From Bacteroidia bacterium (GTDB taxonomy: Bacteria > Bacteroidota > Bacteroidia > UKL13-3): a stretch of DNA of 36,868 nt. The stretch spans positions 1-36,868 of the forward strand of contig JAGPCK010000027.1 in NCBI GenBank assembly GCA_018058135.1, read 5' to 3'. Below are positions 6,717 to 14,628 of this stretch, piece by piece. Each line of letters opens with the position of its first letter. Position 1 is the stretch's first letter. The notes beneath the pieces are model-generated. The model worked only from the letters and a program-made list of their open reading frames with translations, was not told the origin of the DNA and searched no databases. Made by a program: the position numbers and the translations under genes.

Positions 6717-7121
6717 ATGGCACAAGAAGGAACAAAAGAAAACCCGTGGAAACTAAAAACCCCGCCACTTACATCAGACTATGAAATGTACAAAGATGAA
6801 AAGGATGGAAAGGAAGTAATAGTATGTGTGGTTGGTAAAACAACCTTGCTTTATGATTACCGTTGCCTGAGCGACCTTCACGTTATGCTTAAAAAGCACG
6901 GTGATTGGATGGAACTTGGCAGTGCAGACGAACAAAAGCCGGCTAAAGAAGGAACCGTTGAAGCCTGGGGCCGTTCAGAGAAAAACCCTGTAGGGGGCTG
7001 GTATGGATTAAAGAAGGGGCTTCGGGGGCGCTTTGGCATGTATGTTCCGCCACTAATGGAAAAGCTGGGGCTGGCAGAAGTAACACATGATGCCAAGGGA
7101 AATAAAATGAAAGCCAAATAA
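6717..7121 (+). CDS. Small conserved protein (DUF6855-like)
   Basis: A 134-residue soluble protein with a highly characteristic sequence: NPWKLKTPP near the N-terminus, KHGDWMELGSADEQKPAK in the middle, then a GWYGLKKGLRGRFGMYVPP segment (about residues 93-111). I associate this with a widely distributed uncharacterised family (DUF6855, moderate certainty). No catalytic motif can be named. Translation should be strong because of the GGAGG 7 nt before the start. The gene begins 45 nt after the GTTA core at 6671, normal for a cassette. The following HepT-like gene starts 28 nt downstream with no attC between. Confidence 0.65.
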   Translation: MAQEGTKENPWKLKTPPLTSDYEMYKDEKDGKEVIVCVVGKTTLLYDYRCLSDLHVMLKKHGDWMELGSADEQKPAKEGTVEAWGRSEKNPVGGWYGLKKGLRGRFGMYVPPLMEKLGLAEVTHDAKGNKMKAK

Positions 7122-7149
7122 CCCTGAGCAAAATTAAATTTCTCACGTC

Positions 7150-7518
7150 ATGCAACAGAACAAAACCTACCCGATTGTGTGTTTGGAACACATCTCTTTA
7201 TCTACAAGAAGAATTCAAGAGTATATAGGTGGTCTGGATTTAGGTGAATTTAAAATGAATTATATGGTTGTTGATGCTGTAATGCGAAATTTTGAGATTA
7301 TTGAATATGCCTGTAAAGGTGTTCCACAAAGCATTAAGGAAAAACACCCTAATATTCCATGGGCAACAATGAGTAAGTTAAAAGGGAAAAAGCCTCACAA
7401 CTTATTTAATACTAATCATGAGGTTGCGTGGGAGTTGGCAACTAAACAGTTGCCCAAAAACCACAAAGATTTACTTGAAATTATTGAGCAATACGTTGAT
7501 GAAAACTTCGCACATTAG
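7150..7518 (+). CDS. HepT-like (DUF86/HEPN) protein with degenerate active site
   Basis: A 122-residue all-helical protein matching the HepT/DUF86 family, the HEPN ribonuclease partner of MntA-type nucleotidyltransferases in toxin-antitoxin pairs. Family marks are CLEHISLSTRRIQEYIGGL, VVDAVMRNFEIIEYACKGVP and HPNIPWATMSKLKGKKPH. The canonical RNase motif RxxxxHxY (as in RNxLIHxYF) reads KGKKPHNLF: the His (residue 83) is kept, but Arg is Lys and Tyr is Leu. The usual adjacent mntA gene is absent on both sides. It may therefore be inactive, retuned, or acting with a distant partner. Family membership is fairly sure; activity is doubtful. Confidence 0.75.
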   Translation: MQQNKTYPIVCLEHISLSTRRIQEYIGGLDLGEFKMNYMVVDAVMRNFEIIEYACKGVPQSIKEKHPNIPWATMSKLKGKKPHNLFNTNHEVAWELATKQLPKNHKDLLEIIEQYVDENFAH

Positions 7519-7554
7519 CAAAGTTGATTTGTAAATTTTACTGTTGATAATGCT

Positions 7555-7586
7555 TTATTCCAAAAAGCATATTTTGTCTTAACTAA
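7555..7586 (+). promoter_or_regulatory. Second copy of the promoter-like element at 5433-5465
   Basis: It shares CCAAAAAG-ATATTTTGTCTTA-CTAA with the upstream copy, but one T shorter in the T-run, so the -7 box is less perfect. It precedes a short frame at 7604 and the VOC gene at 7671. Confidence 0.45.
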
Positions 7587-7603
7587 TGCTTATAAAGAAA
7601 AAC

Positions 7604-7705
7604 ATGAATCAATTAGACAACTTCAGATTAGCCGAAGAGAAAGAAGATTTGAAAAATTGCCATAAATATCATGAACTTAAATCAAATAACTGTACCATCA
7701 ATTGA
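7604..7705 (+). CDS. Short ORF of unknown reality (33 codons) overlapping the VOC gene start
   Basis: The ATG lies 17 nt after the promoter-like element. The product is lysine- and glutamate-rich (NQLDNFRLAEEKEDLKNCHK) and ends inside the start of the VOC gene in another frame. It could be a leader peptide or the remaining N-terminus of a replaced gene. There is no family match, so it is probably not a functional gene by itself. Confidence 0.25.
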   Translation: MNQLDNFRLAEEKEDLKNCHKYHELKSNNCTIN

Positions 7706-8054
7706 CTTAGAAAAATCAATTGCTTTTTATCAAAAGCTGGGCTTAAACCTGATAGTAAAGAGCCTTCCGCACTATGCAAGATTTCAGTGTCCCGATGGGA
7801 ATTCAACATTTTCTCTCCACTTGGTAGATAGTCTGCCTGTAGGGCAGGGTGTTTGGGTATACTTTGAATGTGAAGACCTTGACTCTTGGGTTAATACGCT
7901 AATGAACGCGGGCGTTGCTTTTGATGAATTACCCAATGATAAACCATGGCTGTGGCGGGAAGCAAGATTGCGGGACCCCGACAATAATATATTAATCATG
8001 TATTTTGCAGGAAACAACAGGCTTAATCCGCCATGGAAATTAAAAAACGAATAA
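7671..8054 (+). CDS. VOC (glyoxalase/bleomycin-resistance fold) family protein
   Basis: A 127-residue single VOC protein with two beta-alpha-beta-beta-beta modules. The first module has ITVPSIDLEKSIAFYQKLGL, the second FECEDLDSWVNTLMNAGVAFDELPNDKPW and WREARLRDPDNNILIMYFAG. The DPDxN segment before the last strand is typical, and a Glu or His at the usual metal positions is possible but not certain. The VOC fold covers glyoxalases, dioxygenases and bleomycin/fosfomycin-type resistance proteins; this sequence does not decide between them. Such genes are frequent integron cargo. It is followed by a degenerate attC-like structure with part of module B. Confidence 0.8.
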   Translation: MNLNQITVPSIDLEKSIAFYQKLGLNLIVKSLPHYARFQCPDGNSTFSLHLVDSLPVGQGVWVYFECEDLDSWVNTLMNAGVAFDELPNDKPWLWREARLRDPDNNILIMYFAGNNRLNPPWKLKNE

Positions 8055-8108
8055 TGAGAAGCGAAGCAGAAAAAATATCCCGGGTATTGGATGTGAAAAA
8101 CTGATCGG

Positions 8109-8187
8109 CCTAACTTGCTTTTGTTGTTTTTTATAGTCAGCTTTACACTTCTAAGTACGACAAAAAAAAACAACCCGAAAGATTAAT
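8109..8187 (+). other. Degenerate attC-like structure with partial module B (copy 5)
   Basis: CCTAAC (8109-8114) is the left box. GTTGTTTTTT (8123-8132) pairs perfectly with AAAAAACAAC (8165-8174), and GATTAAT (8181-8187) sits where GTTRRRY is expected, with one extra A. Positions 8113-8160 align with 101-148 of copy 1. If it is attC, its right box is damaged. Confidence 0.4.
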
Positions 8188-8205
8188 TTAAAAAGTATTC
8201 ATACC

Positions 8206-8664
8206 ATGGAAAAGTTACAGTTCAAAGTAAACATCAATGCACCTGCGAGCAGGATATATGATTTTATGCTTGGCATAAACAATAAATCAACTTATGAGCA
8301 ATGGACTGCTTTGTTTAACCCCACATCTACCTATGAAGGAAGTTGGGACAAGGGAAATAAAATTCTGTTTATAGGAGTAGATGAGAAAGGAGAAAGGGGG
8401 GGTATGGTTTCCAGGATAGCTGAAAACACTCCGAACAGATTTGTTTCGATCCAGCACTATGGTCTTTTACAAGCCGGCAAGGAAGTTACCGAAGGACCGG
8501 AAGTAGAAAAATGGGCCAACGGACTTGAGAACTATACCTTCGAAGAAAACAATGGATCCACTATGGTTACTGTTGACTTAGATACCGTTGAAGATTTTTT
8601 AGAGTATATGAACGAACACTACCCCAAAGCACTCGATAAGCTGAAAGAAATTTGTGAGAAATAA
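8206..8664 (+). CDS. SRPBCC (START/AHSA1-like) domain protein
   Basis: A 152-residue single-domain SRPBCC protein. The N-terminal strand QFKVNINAPASRIYDFML and the helix-grip layout, with FEENNGSTMVTVDLD and a long C-terminal helix (YMNEHYPKALDKLKEICEK), fit the AHSA1/SRPBCC superfamily, which binds small hydrophobic ligands or acts as a co-chaperone domain. No ligand can be inferred. ATG at 8206 without Shine-Dalgarno. The next gene follows after 58 nt with no clear attC, so the two may form one unit or belong to the host chromosome flank. Confidence 0.75.
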   Translation: MEKLQFKVNINAPASRIYDFMLGINNKSTYEQWTALFNPTSTYEGSWDKGNKILFIGVDEKGERGGMVSRIAENTPNRFVSIQHYGLLQAGKEVTEGPEVEKWANGLENYTFEENNGSTMVTVDLDTVEDFLEYMNEHYPKALDKLKEICEK

Positions 8665-8722
8665 TACCGGGGTTAAATAAACGCAGCCTGTAAAAGCTTG
8701 GCAAATCAACCACACGCTTTAC

Positions 8723-9148
8723 ATGAACGTACGGGAACAAATCGAAGCATATATTACCACCCAGCGTGAACCAAAACGCAGCGACATGCAAGCGCTGCAC
8801 CACACCATTATGGAACTGATGCCGGCCTGTAAGTTGTGGTTTCTGGATGGTAAAAACAGCGAAAACAAAACCGTTTCTAACCCCAACATCGGGTATGGGC
8901 TTTACACCATAAAATATGCAGATGGTACAACCCGTGAGTTTTATCAAATCGGCTTAAGCGCCAACACAGCCGGAATCTCCGTCTACATCCTTGGCTTAAA
9001 GGATAAGACCTACTTAGCCCAAACGTTTGGGAAAGAACTCGGCAAGGCCAGCGTAACGGGGTATTGCATTAAGTTCAAAACACTCAAAGATATAAACATA
9101 AAAACGCTTGAAGCGGCCATACGTTACGGATTGGCGAAGGTAGAATAG
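8723..9148 (+). CDS. DUF1801 domain protein
   Basis: A 141-residue protein of the DUF1801 group (YdhG-like), small proteins of unknown function related in fold to frataxin/CyaY and often found with VOC and SRPBCC genes. Family marks are IEAYITTQREPKRSDMQALH, the LMPACKLWFLDGKN segment, SNPNIGYG, REFYQIGLSAN and a C-terminal GLAKVE helix. Length is normal and the start ATG is unambiguous. It is the last gene of the accessory + strand array; after it comes a 214-nt gap and then the photolyase operon. No attC-like structure is clear at its 3' end. Confidence 0.8.
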   Translation: MNVREQIEAYITTQREPKRSDMQALHHTIMELMPACKLWFLDGKNSENKTVSNPNIGYGLYTIKYADGTTREFYQIGLSANTAGISVYILGLKDKTYLAQTFGKELGKASVTGYCIKFKTLKDINIKTLEAAIRYGLAKVE

Positions 9149-9362
9149 GGAGTAACGTAATTAACCTTTTAATGCTGTTGGTTATTTGTATTGGCCTCGC
9201 TAATCCTTAGCACACAGAAATTCTCAAAGGACCATGTAAGCAGCAATCCAAGCCTTTAGTCTACCCTTCCCTTAAACAAATTCACGCGAAATGTGTTGAA
9301 TAACTAACTCTGTTTTTACTGTTGTTAAACAGAAATGTTGAATAATAAAACACACCACACAA
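9149..9362. promoter_or_regulatory. Gap between accessory array and photolyase operon
   Basis: 214 nt without a gene. It contains an inverted repeat TCTGTTT (9309-9315) / AAACAGA (9327-9333), and TAACTCTG (9305-9312), a 7 of 8 match to the TAnnTTTG promoter box. This is the likely promoter region of the photolyase operon and a possible operator. There is no sign of a tRNA or attC. Confidence 0.35.
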
Positions 9363-9641
9363 TTGAAAGCATTAAGTGAAGCCGAGAAAGACCGAATTGT
9401 GGAAATGGCCTGGGAAGACCGAACCACTTTTGATGCCATCAAAGCACAGTTTGGCCTGTCGCAGGGTGAGGTAGAAAAGCTCATGCGAAAAGAACTGAAA
9501 CGCTCCGGTTTTATACGATGGCGCAAAAGGGTTTCTTCCGGTGTGGGCGTTAAACATAGCCGAAAAGCACCCTCCGGCATGTTGCGGTTTAAGTGTTCCA
9601 GACAAAGAACCATCAGCGGGAATAAAATTGCTAAAAGATGA
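9363..9641 (+). CDS. DUF2805 (TIGR03643) small protein, photolyase-associated
   Basis: A 92-residue basic protein. Residues 3-60 (ALSEAEKDRIVEMAWEDRTT, FDAIKAQFGLSQGEVEKLM, GFIRWRKRV) match DUF2805, and the tail RFKCSRQRTI is also typical. The middle segment reads like a helix-turn-helix, so nucleic-acid binding is plausible but unproven. The start is TTG, chosen because the family N-terminus begins here and the only later in-frame ATG (residue 14) would cut it. It overlaps the next gene by 4 nt (ATGA). This family is commonly found next to photolyase-like genes, exactly as here, which suggests a regulatory or accessory role in light-dependent DNA repair. Confidence 0.75.
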   Translation: MKALSEAEKDRIVEMAWEDRTTFDAIKAQFGLSQGEVEKLMRKELKRSGFIRWRKRVSSGVGVKHSRKAPSGMLRFKCSRQRTISGNKIAKR

Positions 9642-10723
9642 TGTTCCCTACAGCATATGAAAAGATAATTGAAAAAATACATCTGGTTGATCCGGTAAAA
9701 TATGCCACTACACGCAACTACATTAACGGAGCTGTTACCGGCTTATCTCCCTACATTTCCCGGGGGGTAATCAGCACCAAACAGGTGCTGGAACTTGTGC
9801 TGGCAGCAGGATACGAACTCCATAAAACAGAAAAGCTTATTCAGGAGTTGGCCTGGAGAGAGTACTGGCAGCAACAGTGGATTTCGCACCAATCGCACAT
9901 TAATGATGATATAAAACATCCGCAGCCCCTTGCTTTTAAAACGGGGTTACCCCTGAATGTGTTAAACCATCAAACCGGTATTGAGGCCATTGACAAGGGC
10001 GTTGAATTACTGTACCAAACCGGATACCTGCACAACCACGTAAGAATGTATGTGGCTTCATTGGCGTGCAACATTGCCCTGTGTTATTGGAAAGTACCCG
10101 CTCAATGGATGTATTATCACCTGCTGGATGCTGATTGGGCCAGCAACGCGCTAAGCTGGCAATGGGTGTGCGGTGCCAATAGCCATAAGCTGTATTATGC
10201 CAACCAGGAAAACATAAATACCTATTGCCACACCTCGCAGCACAACACCTTCTTGGATGTAGCCTATGAAGACTTTGAACAAATGGAAGTACCGGAGGCG
10301 TTAAAAGAGGTTGTGCATCCTCGTTTAGTAACTCACCTGCCTCAAAGTCCACCACCCGAAATTGAGGCAGAGTTGCCCACACTCATCTATAATTTTTATA
10401 ACCTCGACCCGCATTGGCGAAGCGACCTAAGGGCAAACCGAATTCTACTGCTTGAACCATCTGTTTTTGAAAAATATCCTGTTTCGCCAAAGAGCATTGA
10501 ATTTTGTTTGGCTCTGGCTAAAGACAATATCCCTGAGATTAAAATTTGGGTGGCTGAGTTTTCTGATCTGCAAGAAAAAGTTCGGGGTGAAATTTATTTT
10601 AAAGAACATCCGTTGAACAACTATGTGGGTAATGAAGACTCCCGCACCATGATGACCGGTGTGAAAGGAGACTATCCTTCCTTTTTTGCTTTCTGGAAAA
10701 AATGTAAAAAAGAACTTTTTTGA
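9638..10723 (+). CDS. Permuted photolyase-like FAD-binding protein
   Basis: A 361-residue protein. Residues about 1-210 form the helical FAD-binding module of photolyases: [48 protein letters not shown] and [17 protein letters not shown] (W174, W176). The N-terminal alpha/beta antenna domain normally found before it is missing. Instead the C-terminal part, from about residue 268 ([16 protein letters not shown], then [11 protein letters not shown]), looks like a Rossmann-type alpha/beta domain, giving a reversed domain order. It probably binds FAD and may repair DNA or sense light. Overlaps both neighbours by 4 nt. The FAD module is certain; the permutation reading is inference. Confidence 0.7.
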   Translation: MMFPTAYEKIIEKIHLVDPVKYATTRNYINGAVTGLSPYISRGVISTKQVLELVLAAGYELHKTEKLIQELAWREYWQQQWISHQSHINDDIKHPQPLAFKTGLPLNVLNHQTGIEAIDKGVELLYQTGYLHNHVRMYVASLACNIALCYWKVPAQWMYYHLLDADWASNALSWQWVCGANSHKLYYANQENINTYCHTSQHNTFLDVAYEDFEQMEVPEALKEVVHPRLVTHLPQSPPPEIEAELPTLIYNFYNLDPHWRSDLRANRILLLEPSVFEKYPVSPKSIEFCLALAKDNIPEIKIWVAEFSDLQEKVRGEIYFKEHPLNNYVGNEDSRTMMTGVKGDYPSFFAFWKKCKKELF

Positions 10724-12195
10724 AAAGGCCGGAAATCAATATTGTTTGGATTAAACGTGATATCCGCTCACAAGACCATGCACCCTTGCAGCATGCAGAT
10801 GAAGATGGGCTGCCATTTCTGATTATCTGTTTGTTCGAGCCATCTGTCATGCAGCATCACGATACTTCTTTGCGACACCTTCAGTTTCAATACCACTCCA
10901 TTAAAGAATTTAACCTGAACCACCACCAAAACGGCAAACACATTCACCTGTTTCATGCAGAGGCGCAAGAGGTATTCGAACACCTGAATACTGTTTATGA
11001 AATAAAGAAGCTGTTGAGTTACCGGGAGAGTGGGATTGACATTACGTGGAAGCGGGACAAACGGGTAGCACAGTTTTGCCGGCAAAACAACATTCAATGG
11101 AAGGAGTTCCAAAAAGACGGGGTAGTGCGTGGAATAAAAAACAGGGAGCATTGGGACAAACAATGGTACGAAGCAATTGGCGGATCAATTATTAAAAATC
11201 AACGTTCAACCAACTGCTTACGCATTGAGCACAAATATACTTTAGATGCTGCATTCACAGCTTCATTAGAAAACTATCCGAAGGAGTTTCAGCCTGCAGG
11301 AGAGCAACAGGCCTGGCGTTATCTGCGCAGCTTTGTAGAAGACCGCGGCCGGGTGTACCATAAAATGATTTCCAAGCCTACCGAAAGCCGTAAGTCGTGC
11401 AGCAGGTTATCTCCGTTTTTAGCCTGGGGAAATATCTCCGTCCGACAAGCCTACCAGTATATAAAATTTCATGAAGCTTATGCCCGAAACAAATTTGCTT
11501 TTGAGGGCATGCTCACCCGACTCAAGTGGCATTGTCATTTTATTCAAAAGTTGGAGATGGAATGCACCTACGAGTTGCAGTGTGTTAATCAAGGATATGA
11601 ATCGCTGCAACACGAAAACGATGCCGCCCTTTTGCAGGCCTGGAAAAAAGGAAAAACAGGTTTGCCCCTGGTAGATGCGTGCATGCGTTGTTTGCACAGC
11701 ACCGGGTGGATCAATTTCAGAATGCGGGCGATGTTGGTTTCTGTACTGTGTTACCATTTTGATACGGACTGGAGACTGGGTGTGTACCATTTGGCTAATT
11801 TGTTTTTAGATTATGAACCGGGCATTCACTATCCGCAGGTTCAGATGCAGGCGGGCACCACGGGCGTAAACACCATACGCATGTATAATCCAATAAAACA
11901 ATCTATAGAACACGACCACGAAGGTGTGTTCATTAAAAAATGGGTGCCCGAGTTGCAGTGCGTGCCTGCTAGCCACATCCACGAGCCATGGAAAATGACT
12001 GAGCAGGAACAGACTTCTTTTGGAATTCAAATAGGCCGGGATTATCCTTTACCCGTTGTTGATGTGGAACATGCCGGCAAAGTTGCCAAAGATAAAATTT
12101 GGGGGCATCGAAAAGCCGAACAGGTTCAAACAGAAAACCAACGCATAGTGAAAAAACACACCCGCAATAAAAAAACAAAACATGTCAACCGTTAA
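10720..12195 (+). CDS. Cryptochrome/photolyase family protein (class I-like)
   Basis: A 491-residue protein with the normal order: alpha/beta domain ([18 protein letters not shown], about residues 6-130) and helical FAD domain ([21 protein letters not shown]-like [43 protein letters not shown]). The C-terminal signature RMYNPIKQ and the KKWVPEL segment match class I-type photolyases. At the flavin-proximal motif, usually N-N-G-G-W-Q-W, it has [12 protein letters not shown] (residues 368-379), so the first tryptophan of the electron-transfer chain is missing. A basic tail follows. The start is TTG overlapping the previous stop. The product could be a photolyase of an unusual subclass or a photoreceptor. 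Confidence 0.8.
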   Translation: MKRPEINIVWIKRDIRSQDHAPLQHADEDGLPFLIICLFEPSVMQHHDTSLRHLQFQYHSIKEFNLNHHQNGKHIHLFHAEAQEVFEHLNTVYEIKKLLSYRESGIDITWKRDKRVAQFCRQNNIQWKEFQKDGVVRGIKNREHWDKQWYEAIGGSIIKNQRSTNCLRIEHKYTLDAAFTASLENYPKEFQPAGEQQAWRYLRSFVEDRGRVYHKMISKPTESRKSCSRLSPFLAWGNISVRQAYQYIKFHEAYARNKFAFEGMLTRLKWHCHFIQKLEMECTYELQCVNQGYESLQHENDAALLQAWKKGKTGLPLVDACMRCLHSTGWINFRMRAMLVSVLCYHFDTDWRLGVYHLANLFLDYEPGIHYPQVQMQAGTTGVNTIRMYNPIKQSIEHDHEGVFIKKWVPELQCVPASHIHEPWKMTEQEQTSFGIQIGRDYPLPVVDVEHAGKVAKDKIWGHRKAEQVQTENQRIVKKHTRNKKTKHVNR

Positions 12196-13660
12196 ACTCA
12201 TTTTCCCGCACCAGTTGTTTCAGTTTAATCCGTTGTTTTCGGTGGAGGGTTCTGTCTGTTTGGTTGAAGAACGTTTGTTCTTTACGCAGTACAATTTTCA
12301 TAAACAAAAAATTGCCTTTCACCGGGCCACCATGAAGTATTATGAAAACTACCTGCTTGAAAAAGGTTTTTCGGTAAGATACATTCAGGCTGCGGAAAAT
12401 GAAGCGGATGTGAGGCAACTGATAGCGCATTTGCATGGCACAGGAACAACCTCCATTGCGCTGGTTGACCCTGCTGACGATTGGTTGTTGAGAAGAATTA
12501 AAGCTACCTGCCAAAAACTAAAATTGGATCTTATCCTTTTAGAGTCGCCCATGTTTTTGAATACCCGCGAAGAGCTGGGTCAGTTTTTTTATCCCGCTAA
12601 AAAGAAATTTTTCCAGACGGAGTTTTATAAGCAACAACGCATAAACAGAAAAATATTACTTGATGCTTCCGGTGAACCGGCAGGTGGCCGATGGACCTTT
12701 GACACGGAGAACAGGAAAAAGTTTCCCAAAGGGAAGGCTGCAGTTAAAGTAGTGTTTCCTCAGCCGGATAAGTATATGCAGGAAGCATATGAATACACCA
12801 ACCAGCACTTTGCCCACCACATAGGCACGCTTAGCGGTGCGGTTAACTATCCTGTTGGTTATACAGCAAGCGAGCAATGGTTAAATCAATTTCTTAACAA
12901 CCGTTTAGCCGGGTTTGGAGATTATGAAGATGCCATTGTTCAGAAAGAGCTGTTATTAAACCACAGTATGCTTACACCGTTGCTAAATGTGGGAATGCTT
13001 ACGCCTAATCAGGTTTTAAAACACACCACCGACTATTGTAATGAACACGCTGTTCCGCTCAATTCACAGGAGGGGTTTGTGCGGCAAATACTCGGCTGGA
13101 GGGAGTTTATCAGAGGAGTTTACCTTGCCGTGGGGCGTGAAGAGCGAACCAGAAACTTCTGGGGTTTTAATAGAAAAATTCCAAAGAGTTTTTATGAGGG
13201 CACCACCGGAATTGTGCCGGTAGATGAAACCATCAAAAAAGTGCTGCAAACAGGCTATTGCCATCACATAGAGCGGTTGATGGTGTTGGGCAACTTTATG
13301 CTGCTGTGCGAATTTGACTCCAACGAAGTATACCGCTGGTTTATGGAATTGTTTATAGATGCCTATGACTGGGTGATGGTGCCTAACGTGTATGGCATGA
13401 GTCAGTTTGCTGACGGGGGAATGATGTCAACCAAGCCGTATATCAGCGGCAGCAATTACCTGATGAAAATGAGCGACTACCCCAAGGGAAACTGGCAGGA
13501 AATATGGGACGCTTTGTTTTGGCGATTCTTAGATAAGCACCGCACCTTTTTTCTTAAAAATCCCCGGTTAAGCATGTTGGTTAAAACCTATGACAAGTGG
13601 GACGAAAGCAAAAAAACAGCACTGCAGCAAAGGGCCGAGAACTATCTGGCGCAACTTTGA
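12182..13660 (+). CDS. Cryptochrome/photolyase of the FeS-BCP/CryPro family, lacking the FeS cysteines
   Basis: A 492-residue protein of the prokaryotic (6-4)-photolyase/CryPro family (PF04244-like): N-terminal [14 protein letters not shown], central [16 protein letters not shown], and C-terminal [20 protein letters not shown]. Known members such as Agrobacterium PhrB bind lumazine, FAD and a 4Fe-4S cluster and repair (6-4) photoproducts. In those, the MSDY motif is followed by CxxC and a further Cys; here MSDYPKGNW (residues 430-438) runs directly into LFWRFL with no cysteine and a shortened loop. The protein should therefore have no cluster, or a different one. It overlaps the previous gene by 14 nt and is the last gene of the operon. 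Confidence 0.8.
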   Translation: MSTVKLIFPHQLFQFNPLFSVEGSVCLVEERLFFTQYNFHKQKIAFHRATMKYYENYLLEKGFSVRYIQAAENEADVRQLIAHLHGTGTTSIALVDPADDWLLRRIKATCQKLKLDLILLESPMFLNTREELGQFFYPAKKKFFQTEFYKQQRINRKILLDASGEPAGGRWTFDTENRKKFPKGKAAVKVVFPQPDKYMQEAYEYTNQHFAHHIGTLSGAVNYPVGYTASEQWLNQFLNNRLAGFGDYEDAIVQKELLLNHSMLTPLLNVGMLTPNQVLKHTTDYCNEHAVPLNSQEGFVRQILGWREFIRGVYLAVGREERTRNFWGFNRKIPKSFYEGTTGIVPVDETIKKVLQTGYCHHIERLMVLGNFMLLCEFDSNEVYRWFMELFIDAYDWVMVPNVYGMSQFADGGMMSTKPYISGSNYLMKMSDYPKGNWQEIWDALFWRFLDKHRTFFLKNPRLSMLVKTYDKWDESKKTALQQRAENYLAQL

Positions 13661-13676
13661 AAATAAGCATTTTCAT

Positions 13677-13709
13677 AAAAAAGGTCGACCTCATCAGTCG
13701 ACCTTTTTT
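13677..13709. terminator. Bidirectional intrinsic terminator
   Basis: A perfect 13-bp stem (13677-13689 with 13697-13709) around the loop CTCATCA. It is flanked by A6 and T6, so it works for both the photolyase operon (+) and the convergent DUF2911 gene (-). Confidence 0.9.
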
Positions 13710-13729
13710 ATAGTACTATAATATCAGGA

Positions 13730-14572
13730 TTATTTTTTTCCTTTCCACTCCACCAGCGCTTTTTCAACGTCTTGTTTGTACCAGAAGCTGTTGGGGTTTT
13801 TATCGCCACTGTCTTTGGCTTTTTGAGCAAATACTAACGCATTTTTGTAATCTTTCTTTTCAGCTAAAATCTGTGCTTTAATCCACAGCGCATACCACTC
13901 GTTACCTGCCAAAGAAATCGCTTGGTCAATGTACGTGTTGGCTGCATCAAGGTTTTTCTTTTCAAGGTGATAACGGGCAGCGTTGGCGTGTATTCTCCAA
14001 GTGCCTGAAGTGGCGCTTTTAATGTTGTCCAAAGCCTGTTTTTCGGTTTCGGTTTTCACTACAAAAGATACACGGGCATTGTCCCATTCCATATCTACGT
14101 TAGCCATATCATCGGTAAATCCGCTGATGCTGTACATCAAACGCTCTCTTTTGGGTATGCTGGCAGGGAAGGTTTTGATGCGCACCACATCGTTTTCCTG
14201 CTTGTATGATTCTTCAGAGGCAGAAGCATCTTTGTTAAGGATAATCGTCCACCCGGTTGGCGAAGGAATCATAAATACGGAATAGCTGCCTTTAGCCACA
14301 GGAGTGTTTTCAATACTCACGTCTTTGCTGAAGGTAATTTTGGTAGCCGAGTTGGCACCTGCCCTCCACACTTTTTCAAACGGCACCAGTGTGCCCCAAA
14401 TGGTGCGGCCCTTTACACCCGGGCTGCTGTAATCAATGGTAATGTCGGTTAAACCTACGGTTTGCATAACCTGTGCTTTAGGGCTGGGTTGTGGCAATTG
14501 CAACTGAGCAAGAGTCACGTTCACTGTTGCCATAGCAGCAACAAGCATCATCATGGTGTTTTTTCTTATCAT
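13730..14572 (-). CDS. DUF2911 domain protein with C-terminal TPR-like region
   Basis: A 280-residue exported protein: signal peptide ending near VTLAQ, then a DUF2911 domain (about 25-175) with the hallmark VGLTDITIDYSSPGVKGR, PFEKVWRAGANSATKI, GSYSVFMIPSPTGWTIILNK. DUF2911 proteins are common in Bacteroidota and their function is unknown. The C-terminal 90 residues (ARYHLEKKNLDAANTYIDQA, YALWIKAQILAEKKDYKNAL) look like TPR helices, suggesting protein interaction. The start ATG sits 41 nt from a perfect -7 box (TACCTTTG on the minus strand, 14613-14620). It is divergent from the amidohydrolase-like gene and convergent with the photolyase operon. Confidence 0.85.
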   Translation of the reverse strand: MIRKNTMMMLVAAMATVNVTLAQLQLPQPSPKAQVMQTVGLTDITIDYSSPGVKGRTIWGTLVPFEKVWRAGANSATKITFSKDVSIENTPVAKGSYSVFMIPSPTGWTIILNKDASASEESYKQENDVVRIKTFPASIPKRERLMYSISGFTDDMANVDMEWDNARVSFVVKTETEKQALDNIKSATSGTWRIHANAARYHLEKKNLDAANTYIDQAISLAGNEWYALWIKAQILAEKKDYKNALVFAQKAKDSGDKNPNSFWYKQDVEKALVEWKGKK

Positions 14573-14595
14573 ATGTTTTTTAATTGAGTTAACTG

Positions 14596-14620
14596 TACTT
14601 TTGAAGGAATCACAAAGGTA
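14596..14620. promoter_or_regulatory. Divergent promoter pair
   Basis: TACTTTTG (14596-14603, + strand) faces the amidohydrolase-like gene, and TACCTTTG (14620-14613, - strand) faces the DUF2911 gene. Both match the Bacteroidota -7 box TAnnTTTG exactly. The two boxes are 9 nt apart, so the promoters overlap and should compete. Confidence 0.6.
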
Positions 14621-14628
14621 TACCCTCT

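Noticed and set aside
9149..9250. TTAACC ... GGTTAT inverted repeat after the DUF1801 gene as a last attC
   Set aside because: Only six paired bases and no inner arms; it does not fit attC layout.
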